Positions 1-6,587 of a stretch of DNA of 9,279 bases are shown one piece after another. The translations under genes were made by a program, and so were the position numbers. This stretch comes from Oscillospiraceae bacterium. Lineage in GTDB: Bacteria > Bacillota > Clostridia > Oscillospirales > Ruminococcaceae. Every line of letters begins with the position of its first letter. Position 1 is the stretch's first letter. Below the pieces are notes generated by a model. The model saw only the letters and a program-made list of their open reading frames with translations. It had not been told where the DNA came from and made no database searches. Location: assembly GCA_019413245.1 (NCBI GenBank), contig DXNX01000093.1, positions 1 through 9,279 on the forward strand, written 5' to 3'.

Positions 1-1
1 G

Positions 2-2374
2 GTCTATGCCGTCCACCATTCCCACACCGACATCGGGTACACCGACCTGCAGGAACACGTCATTGACCTGCAGGTGGACTACATCCGCAGCGCCCTGCAG
101 ATGATGCAGAGCCCCGCCAACGCGGCGTTCCGCTGGAACTGCGAGACCCTGTACTGCGTGGAAGCCTTCTTCCGCACCGCTTCGGAGGAGGAGAAAGCCC
201 GCTTCCTGGACCTGGCCCGGGACGGCCGCATCGGCCTCTCGGCCAACTACCTGAACTTCACCGACCTGCTGGACTGCGGCATCTACGCCCGGCGCCTGCA
301 CGCCTGGCGGGAGAAATTCGCCGCCGCGGGCGTGCCCCTGACCACCGCCATGTGCGCCGACATCAACGGCCTGTCCATGGGCCAGCGGGACGCCCTGCTG
401 GAAAACGGGGTGGAGTTCCTGTACACCAACATCCACTGCCACCACGGCATGTACCCCCTGCGCCAGAACCAGAACGCCTATTTCTGGGAGAACCGTGACG
501 GCCGCCGCCTGCTGGTGTGGAACGGCGAACACTACAACCTGGGCAATGTGCTGGGCCTGCGTCCCAACCACATCCCCAATTTCATGACCATGGACCGGCT
601 GGGCAGCGCCCCGCAGCCGGAAGATGATGCCGAAGCCCTGGCCCGGAACCTGGACGCTTACCTCACCGAATGTGAGGAAAACGGCTACCCCTACGACTTC
701 ATCCCGGCGTCGGTGTCCGGTGTCTTCAGCGACAACGCCCCGCCCGAACCCCTCATCCTGCACACCATCGAGACCTTCAACCGCCGCTGGGGCGAAACGG
801 TGCAGGTGCGCATGGTCAGTTTGCAGGAACTGTACGCCGCCATTGCCCCCAAACTGCAGGATGCGCCGGTGTATCACGGCGACCTGAACGACTGGTGGGC
901 CAACGGCGTGGGCTCCACCCCCTATGCGGTGAAGCACTACCGGGACGCCTGCCGCAGTTACGAGCTGGCCCGCCGCCTGGACCCAGGGCTGGAACAGCAC
1001 CAGCCCGCCCTGGTGCAGGAGGCCGAGGACGCCCTGCTGCTCTACGCCGAGCACACATGGGGCCATTCCGCCAGCATTACCAACCCCTATGAATCCATGG
1101 TGCTGGACCTGGATATGCGCAAGAACGGGTATGCTTCCCGCGCCCATGAGGCCGCCGCCCGCATGCTGGGCCGCATCGCCCGGGACCAGGGGGACATCCT
1201 GCGCTACTACGCCACCGAGGGCAGCATCCGGGTACAGAATCCCACACGCCTTTCCGGCCCCATGGCGGTGGAATTTTACGTCGAGACCCTGCCCGCCGGT
1301 CTGCCCGACGCCTGCGTCCATACCGAGGACGGCCGGGAACTGAAATGTCAGGTCAGCCCTCATCCCCGGGGACGGCGGATTTCTTTCGTGGACACCTTTA
1401 CGCCGGGGGAAGTCAAACGGTATACTTATGGCAGAAGAGAACGTCCTGAAAACAAGCTCAACACCCGCCAGTGCTACGTTGGCGCCGAGCGGGTGCGGGA
1501 CATCGTCAATGACTACGACCCCGTGACCTTCCGCCTGCCGTACAGCTTTGAAAACCGGTTCTTCCGCCTGGAATACGAGGTGGGCCGGGGACTGTGCAGC
1601 CTGTACGACAAGGTCCACGGCCGGGAACTCATGGCCCCTGCCGGCCTGCCCTTCTTTACCCCGGTCTATGAATGTACCCCGGTGCGCCCCGGCGTCACCG
1701 ACGTGTACGAGGAACGCCGCCTGCTGGGCCGCAACATCCGCGGTCAGCACGCCAGACAGTTCCCCGCCGCCCTGGAAGAGGTGGTGTGCGAGGAGCGCGG
1801 CCCGGTGTTCACCACCCTGCGCCTGCACGGGTCCATGCCCGGCACCGTCCACTGTGATGTGGTGCTGAAACTGTACGAGGACCTGCCCCGCATGGAACTG
1901 CGCCTGGAACTGGGCAAGACCCTGTCCACCGACATCGAAAGCGTTTACCTGCCTCTGAACCTGGACCTGTCCGACCGGGAAGTCTGGCTGCGCAAAGGCG
2001 GCCGGGAAGCCCTGCGCCCCGGTGTGGACCAGCTGCCCGGCAGCTGCATGGAATACAGCATGAGCGATGACGGTCTGGCCTTCCTGGGCCGGGACGGCGG
2101 CGTGCTGCTGGGCGCCCGGGATACCCCGCTGTACGCCTTTGGCCCGCTGAAACACCACCCCATCCGCCTGTGCGAAAACCGCCCGGAGGACAACCGCCGC
2201 CCGGTGTTTGCCTGGCTGATGAACAACACCTGGGAAACGAACTTCAAGCTGGACCTGTCCGGCTTTGCGGAGTACCGCTTCACCCTCACCCTCACCGACG
2301 AAACCGACCCAGAACGCGCCATGGACGAACTGCACGAACAGCAGTTCGCACCGGTCGTGCGCATCGTGGGATAA
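2..2374 (+). CDS. GH38-superfamily putative alpha-mannosidase (5' partial)
   Basis: This is a putative cytoplasmic, metal-dependent alpha-mannosidase related to glycoside hydrolase family 38. The frame is open to the left edge, and 790 codons are visible. The first GTG (position 74) is not the start, because the codons before it encode the conserved HSHTDIGYTD motif, which sits near the N-terminus in this family; probably only a handful of residues are missing. By analogy with GH38, the zinc ligands would be His (23-25) and Asp (29-31) of HSHTD, Asp (359-361) of CADING, which also serves as nucleophile, and His (1052-1054) of AEHTWGH. The barrel and helical part lie in the first half, and a beta-rich C-terminal half follows from about position 1230. 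It is quite unlike the second GH38 at 3435-6536 and resembles proteins I remember being annotated as DUF5054. The superfamily call is firm; the exact alpha-mannoside linkage, or even mannose specificity, is inferred. The next gene follows after 31 bases. Confidence 0.85.
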   Translation, partial: VYAVHHSHTDIGYTDLQEHVIDLQVDYIRSALQMMQSPANAAFRWNCETLYCVEAFFRTASEEEKARFLDLARDGRIGLSANYLNFTDLLDCGIYARRLHAWREKFAAAGVPLTTAMCADINGLSMGQRDALLENGVEFLYTNIHCHHGMYPLRQNQNAYFWENRDGRRLLVWNGEHYNLGNVLGLRPNHIPNFMTMDRLGSAPQPEDDAEALARNLDAYLTECEENGYPYDFIPASVSGVFSDNAPPEPLILHTIETFNRRWGETVQVRMVSLQELYAAIAPKLQDAPVYHGDLNDWWANGVGSTPYAVKHYRDACRSYELARRLDPGLEQHQPALVQEAEDALLLYAEHTWGHSASITNPYESMVLDLDMRKNGYASRAHEAAARMLGRIARDQGDILRYYATEGSIRVQNPTRLSGPMAVEFYVETLPAGLPDACVHTEDGRELKCQVSPHPRGRRISFVDTFTPGEVKRYTYGRRERPENKLNTRQCYVGAERVRDIVNDYDPVTFRLPYSFENRFFRLEYEVGRGLCSLYDKVHGRELMAPAGLPFFTPVYECTPVRPGVTDVYEERRLLGRNIRGQHARQFPAALEEVVCEERGPVFTTLRLHGSMPGTVHCDVVLKLYEDLPRMELRLELGKTLSTDIESVYLPLNLDLSDREVWLRKGGREALRPGVDQLPGSCMEYSMSDDGLAFLGRDGGVLLGARDTPLYAFGPLKHHPIRLCENRPEDNRRPVFAWLMNNTWETNFKLDLSGFAEYRFTLTLTDETDPERAMDELHEQQFAPVVRIVG

Positions 2375-2390
2375 CGCTTCCCCCAATCAC

Positions 2391-2396
2391 AGGAGG
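2391..2396 (+). promoter_or_regulatory. Shine-Dalgarno site of the GH130 gene
   Basis: AGGAGG is a perfect Shine-Dalgarno core, followed by 9 bases before the ATG at 2406. It decides the start of the phosphorylase gene against the in-frame ATG further upstream at 2265, which lies inside the preceding gene and has no comparable site. Confidence 0.85.
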
Positions 2397-2405
2397 TTAG
2401 AAAGT

Positions 2406-3395
2406 ATGGCTAAGATCATTGGCAACCCGCTGCCCAACATTCCCTGGCAGGACCCGCCCGAAGTCACCCGCACCCCGCTCTGGCGGTATGACGGCAACCC
2501 CATCATCGGCCGCGACGGCAACAAGCGGTCCAACAGCGTCTTCAACAGCGCCGTGGTGCCTTTCAAGGACGGCTTTGCGGGCGTCTTCCGCTGTGACAGC
2601 CTGTCCATCAGCATGGACATTTTTGCCGGCTTCAGCAAGGACGGCATCCACTGGACCATCGACGATGAGCCTATCCATCTGGTGGGGGACGACCCCGAAG
2701 TGACCAACCGGGAATACCGGTACGACCCCCGCGTCTGCTACATGGACGGCAAGTACTACGTCACCTGGTGCAACGGCTACCACGGCCCCACCATCGGCCT
2801 GGCCTGGACCGAGGACTTCAAGACCTTCCACCAGCTGGAAAACGCCTTTTTGCCCTACAACCGCAACGGCGTTCTGTTCCCCCGCAAGATCCAGGGCCGC
2901 TACATGATGATGAGCCGCCCCAGCGACACCGGCCACACCCCCTTCGGCGACATCTTTGTCAGCCAGAGCGAGGACCTCATCTACTGGGGCCGTCACCGCT
3001 ACATGATGGGTGCCGTCAAGGGGGATGAATCCGCCTGGCAGAGCCTGAAGATCGGCCCGGGCCCCATCCCCATCGAAACCGACGAGGGCTGGCTGCTGAT
3101 CTACCACGGCGTCATCAACACCTGCAACGGCTATGTGTACCGCATGGGCGCGGCCCTGCTGGACATCGACGAGCCCTGGAAGGTCAAGGCCCGCGGCAAG
3201 GACTACATCCTGGCCCCCCACATGCTGTATGAGTGTGTGGGCGACGTGCCCAACGTCACCTTCCCCTGCGCCGCCCTCACCGACGCCCCCACCGGCCGCA
3301 TCGCCGTCTACTACGGCTGCGCTGACACTGTCACCGGCCTGGCCTTCACCACCGTGGACCGGGTGCTGGACTACATCAAGGCAAACTCTTTCTGA
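2406..3395 (+). CDS. GH130 beta-1,4-mannoside phosphorylase
   Basis: This 329-aa cytoplasmic enzyme belongs to glycoside hydrolase family 130, a five-bladed beta-propeller. Family members with this length and pattern use inorganic phosphate to cleave a non-reducing beta-mannoside, giving alpha-D-mannose-1-phosphate and an acceptor such as GlcNAc or a mannooligosaccharide. The general acid would be Asp107 in YRYDPRV. Arg153 (YNRNG), Arg171 (SRPSD), Lys215 (QSLKIG) and His234 (IYHGV) match the phosphate-pocket residues I recall for the characterised enzyme Uhgb_MP (Asp104, Arg150, Arg168, Lys212, His231), all with a constant offset of three. This points to a phosphorylase rather than a hydrolytic GH130. 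The length suits the GH130_2 type rather than the longer mannosyl-glucose phosphorylases. Between two GH38-type genes and a GH20, the likeliest substrate is Man-beta-1,4-GlcNAc from the N-glycan core; beta-mannan oligosaccharides are the alternative. There is no signal peptide. The family is near certain; the acceptor is inferred. Confidence 0.93.
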   Translation: MAKIIGNPLPNIPWQDPPEVTRTPLWRYDGNPIIGRDGNKRSNSVFNSAVVPFKDGFAGVFRCDSLSISMDIFAGFSKDGIHWTIDDEPIHLVGDDPEVTNREYRYDPRVCYMDGKYYVTWCNGYHGPTIGLAWTEDFKTFHQLENAFLPYNRNGVLFPRKIQGRYMMMSRPSDTGHTPFGDIFVSQSEDLIYWGRHRYMMGAVKGDESAWQSLKIGPGPIPIETDEGWLLIYHGVINTCNGYVYRMGAALLDIDEPWKVKARGKDYILAPHMLYECVGDVPNVTFPCAALTDAPTGRIAVYYGCADTVTGLAFTTVDRVLDYIKANSF

Positions 3396-3418
3396 AATCT
3401 TTGAAATCTGGCCTTCCC

Positions 3419-3427
3419 AGGAAAGGA
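3419..3427 (+). promoter_or_regulatory. Shine-Dalgarno site of the GH38 gene
   Basis: AGGAAAGGA lies 7 bases before the ATG at 3435. A second in-frame ATG at 3444 is 16 bases from the site, too far, so the first ATG is the better start. Confidence 0.7.
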
Positions 3428-3434
3428 ACTCTCC

Positions 3435-6400
3435 ATGGAAACAATGAGCTTTTTGGACAAGCGCATCAACGGCATCTGCACCGAGCTGCAGAAGCTGTCG
3501 GTGAAGCAGAAATTCCCCACCGATAACTGGCTGTACAAGCCGGGCAACTTCCTGCGCCCCGAAGACGCCGACGCCGACCCGGCTCCCTTTGAACCCTTCG
3601 ACTGCCGCACCATGCACTGGTACGGTCCGGACAAGCACTACTGGTTCCGCGCCGACGTGACCGTGCCCGCCGAGCTGGACGGCAAACCCCTGTGGATGCA
3701 CGTCTGCACCCAGATCGACGAGTGGGACGACGCCAAGAACCCCCAGTTCCTGCTGTTCGTGAACGGCGCCGTCACCCAGGGCATCGACATGAACCACCGG
3801 GACGTGCTGCTGGACCGCTGCGCCAAGGCCGGCACCACCTACCGCCTGGAACTGCAGTCCTATACCGGCATCCTGCACACCGAGTTCAACCTCATCGTGG
3901 ACCTGCGGGAGGTAGACCCGGAGATCGAGGGGCTGTACTACGATATGGTGGTGCCCCTGCAGGCCTTCCCCCGGCTGGAGCCGGACGGCAAGGCCCGCCG
4001 CGACCTGGAACGGGTGCTCAACGAGGCCGTGAACCTGCTGGACCTGCGCACCCCTTACAATGAGAGCTTCTACGCCAGCGTGGCCGAAGCCCGGAACTAC
4101 CTGGCCAAGGCCCTGTACACCGACCTGGCCGGCCATGACGAGGTCATTGCCAGCTGCATCGGCCACACCCACATCGACGTGGCCTGGTGGTGGACCGTGG
4201 CCCAGACCCGGGAAAAGGTCTGCCGCAGCTTTGCCACCGTGCTCAAGCTCATGGACGAGTACCCGGACTACAAGTTCATGTCCAGCCAGCCCCAGCTGTA
4301 CTACTTCCTGAAACAGCGCTACCCCGAACTGTACGAGAAGATCAAGGCCCGTGTGGCCGAAGGCCGGTGGGAACCGGAAGGCGGCATGTGGGTGGAAGCC
4401 GACTGCAACCTGACCAGCGGCGAAAGCCTGGTCCGCCAGTTCCTGTACGGCAAGCGCTTCTTTAAAGAGGAGTTCGGCGTGGACAACCGCATCCTGTGGC
4501 TGCCCGATGTCTTCGGCTACTCCGGCGCCCTGCCCCAGATCATGAAAAAGTGCGGCATCGACTACTTTATGACCACCAAGCTGGCCTGGAACCAGTTCAA
4601 CAAGATGCCCTACGACACCTTTATGTGGCGGGGCATCGACGGCACCGAGATCCTGACCCATCTGGTCACCACCCTGGGCGTGGGCCAGGACGAGAAGGAC
4701 TTCTTCACCACCTACAACGGCATGCTGCATCCGGACGCCATCATCGGCGGCTGGCACCGCTACCAGCAGAAGAACATCAACAATGATATTCTCGTCTGCT
4801 ACGGCTACGGCGATGGCGGCGGCGGCCCCACCCGCGCCATGCTGGAAACCTCCCAGCGCATGGAAAAGGGCGTGGAGGGCATCCCCAAGGTGCGCCAGGC
4901 CTTCGCCCGCACCTACTTCGACGAGCTGAAAGACCGGGTTTCCGGCAACCGCCGTCTGCCCACCTGGGAAGGCGAGCTCTACTTTGAATATCACCGCGGC
5001 ACCCTGACCTCCATGGCCCGCAACAAGCGCTCCAACCGTAAGGCCGAGCTGCACATGATGGACCTGGAACTGCTCAGCGTGCTGGCCGCCCCCGGCGTGG
5101 CCTACCCCGCCGAAGCCCTGGACAAGCTGTGGCACGGCATCCTCATCAACCAGTTCCACGACATCCTGCCCGGTTCCTCCATCCATGAGGTGTACGAGGT
5201 CACCAAGAAGGAATACGCCCAGATGGAAGCCGAGATCGCCGCCCTGCGGGACGAGCGTCTGGCCGCCCTGACCCCGGCGGGGGACGGCGTCACCGTCTTC
5301 AATACCACCGGTTTTGCCCGCAATGACGTGGTGGAACTGGGCGACTGCGACGCGGCCGCCCTGGCCGATGAAGCCGGCAACGTCTACCCGGTGCAGCAGA
5401 CCGCCGACGGCGCCGTGGTCTATCTGAAAGACCTGCCCGCCAAGGGCCGCAAGACCTTTGCCCCGGCGGATTGCGAGGCACAGGCCGCTCCCTTCACCCT
5501 CAGCGAAGACGGCCATGCCCTGGAGACTCCTTTCTATACCGTTTCCTTTGATGAACACGGCCAGATCGGCCGCCTGTTCGACAAGGACAACCGTCGGGAA
5601 GTGCTCCAGGCGGGCAAGAGCGCCAACGCCTTCCGGGTGTTCGAGGACAAGCCCATCTACTACGATAACTGGGACATTGATATTTTCTACACCGAAAAGT
5701 CCTGGGATGTCACCGACCTGAAGGCCTTCACCTGGACCGAGAACGGCCCGGTGCGTGCCACCCTGCACATCGAGCGGGCGTTCAGCAACTCCACCATTTC
5801 CCAGGACATCCACTTCTACGCCGATTCCCGCCGCATCGACTTCGTCACCACCGTGGACTGGCACGAACACCAGCATCTGCTGAAGGTGGCCTTCCCCTGC
5901 AACGTCCACACCGATGAAGCCACCTTTGAGGTGCAGTACGGCAACCTGACCCGCAAGACCCACACCAACACCAGCTGGGACAAGGCCCGGTTCGAGAGCT
6001 GCGGCCAGAAATGGGCCGATCTGTCCGAGGGCCACTACGGCGTGAGCCTGCTCAACGACTGCAAGTACGGCCATTCGGTCAAGGACAGCTGCCTCAGCCT
6101 GACCCTCATCAAGTCCGGCATCGAGCCCAACCCCACCACCGACCAGGAAGTGCACCACTTCACCTACGCCCTGTACCCCCACGCCGAGACCTGGCGCGCC
6201 GCGGGCACCGTGCGGGAGGCGTTCTTCCTGAACCAGCCGGCCCTGGCTGTGGCGGGCGGCACCCCCGGCGAGGCCTTCTGCCTGGCCGCCGTGGACGCCC
6301 CCAACATCGTGGTGGAGACCATCAAGCAGGCCGAGGACGGCGACGGCGTCATCGTGCGTATGTACGAGTGCGACAACTCCCTCACCGAGACCACCCTGCA

Positions 6401-6536
6401 CTGGGGCCGCCCCTTCACCAGCGCCGAGAGCTGCGACTGCCTGGAACAGCCGGACGGCGAGCCGGTGTCCATCGAGAACGGCGCCATCCGCTTCACCGTC
6501 AAGCCCTACGAGATCAAGACCCTGCGCATCCGCTGA
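3435..6536 (+). CDS. GH38 alpha-mannosidase, cytosolic Ams1/MAN2C1 type
   Basis: This complete 1033-aa enzyme is a glycoside hydrolase family 38 retaining alpha-mannosidase that removes non-reducing alpha-linked mannose. Residues about 1-235 form an N-terminal ancillary region with a beta-sandwich (YWFRADVTVP, LLFVNGAV). The metal-dependent barrel starts at IGHTHIDVAWWW; predicted ligands are His246 and Asp248, Asp358 in WLPDVFGYSG (also the catalytic nucleophile) and His575 in NQFHDILPGSS. Other family marks are EGGMWVEADCN and YGDGGGGPTR, the latter typical of the cytosolic Ams1/MAN2C1 branch, whose length it matches. From about residue 610 the chain is beta-rich, as expected for the C-terminal domains. 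There is no signal peptide, so it acts on imported glycans. It follows the phosphorylase gene after 39 bases and precedes the hexosaminidase gene by 51, fitting co-transcription. The family is certain; the preferred linkage (alpha-1,2, 1,3 or 1,6) and the metal cannot be read from the sequence. Confidence 0.96.
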   Translation: METMSFLDKRINGICTELQKLSVKQKFPTDNWLYKPGNFLRPEDADADPAPFEPFDCRTMHWYGPDKHYWFRADVTVPAELDGKPLWMHVCTQIDEWDDAKNPQFLLFVNGAVTQGIDMNHRDVLLDRCAKAGTTYRLELQSYTGILHTEFNLIVDLREVDPEIEGLYYDMVVPLQAFPRLEPDGKARRDLERVLNEAVNLLDLRTPYNESFYASVAEARNYLAKALYTDLAGHDEVIASCIGHTHIDVAWWWTVAQTREKVCRSFATVLKLMDEYPDYKFMSSQPQLYYFLKQRYPELYEKIKARVAEGRWEPEGGMWVEADCNLTSGESLVRQFLYGKRFFKEEFGVDNRILWLPDVFGYSGALPQIMKKCGIDYFMTTKLAWNQFNKMPYDTFMWRGIDGTEILTHLVTTLGVGQDEKDFFTTYNGMLHPDAIIGGWHRYQQKNINNDILVCYGYGDGGGGPTRAMLETSQRMEKGVEGIPKVRQAFARTYFDELKDRVSGNRRLPTWEGELYFEYHRGTLTSMARNKRSNRKAELHMMDLELLSVLAAPGVAYPAEALDKLWHGILINQFHDILPGSSIHEVYEVTKKEYAQMEAEIAALRDERLAALTPAGDGVTVFNTTGFARNDVVELGDCDAAALADEAGNVYPVQQTADGAVVYLKDLPAKGRKTFAPADCEAQAAPFTLSEDGHALETPFYTVSFDEHGQIGRLFDKDNRREVLQAGKSANAFRVFEDKPIYYDNWDIDIFYTEKSWDVTDLKAFTWTENGPVRATLHIERAFSNSTISQDIHFYADSRRIDFVTTVDWHEHQHLLKVAFPCNVHTDEATFEVQYGNLTRKTHTNTSWDKARFESCGQKWADLSEGHYGVSLLNDCKYGHSVKDSCLSLTLIKSGIEPNPTTDQEVHHFTYALYPHAETWRAAGTVREAFFLNQPALAVAGGTPGEAFCLAAVDAPNIVVETIKQAEDGDGVIVRMYECDNSLTETTLHWGRPFTSAESCDCLEQPDGEPVSIENGAIRFTVKPYEIKTLRIR

Positions 6537-6560
6537 GAGGCGCAGCCCGAACCATACACT

Positions 6561-6572
6561 GGCCGCAAGGCC
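6561..6572 (+). other. Small GCAA-loop hairpin before the GH20 gene
   Basis: GGCC, the loop GCAA and GGCC form a perfect four-pair stem with a GNRA tetraloop, two bases upstream of the Shine-Dalgarno site. There is no following T-run, so it is not a classical terminator. It might be an mRNA stabiliser or a processing element, or chance in GC-rich DNA. Confidence 0.35.
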
Positions 6573-6574
6573 GC

Positions 6575-6579
6575 GAGGA
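6575..6579 (+). promoter_or_regulatory. Shine-Dalgarno site of the GH20 gene
   Basis: GAGGA is followed by 8 bases before the ATG at 6588. The next in-frame ATG at 6594 would be 14 bases away, so 6588 is the preferred start. Confidence 0.7.
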
Positions 6580-6587
6580 ATTTTCTT

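Noticed and set aside
74..76. GTG as start of the first gene
   Set aside because: Upstream in-frame codons encode the conserved HSHTDIGYTD metal-site motif, so the gene begins before the window.
2265..2405. Upstream extension of the GH130 gene to an ATG at 2265
   Set aside because: It would overlap the end of the first gene by over 100 bases. The encoded extension has no family character, and the ATG at 2406 has a perfect ribosome site.
3413..3426. Possible hairpin CCTTC / GAAAGG before the GH38 gene as a terminator
   Set aside because: The stem is short with a bulge and has no T-run after it; it overlaps the ribosome site and is too weak to call.
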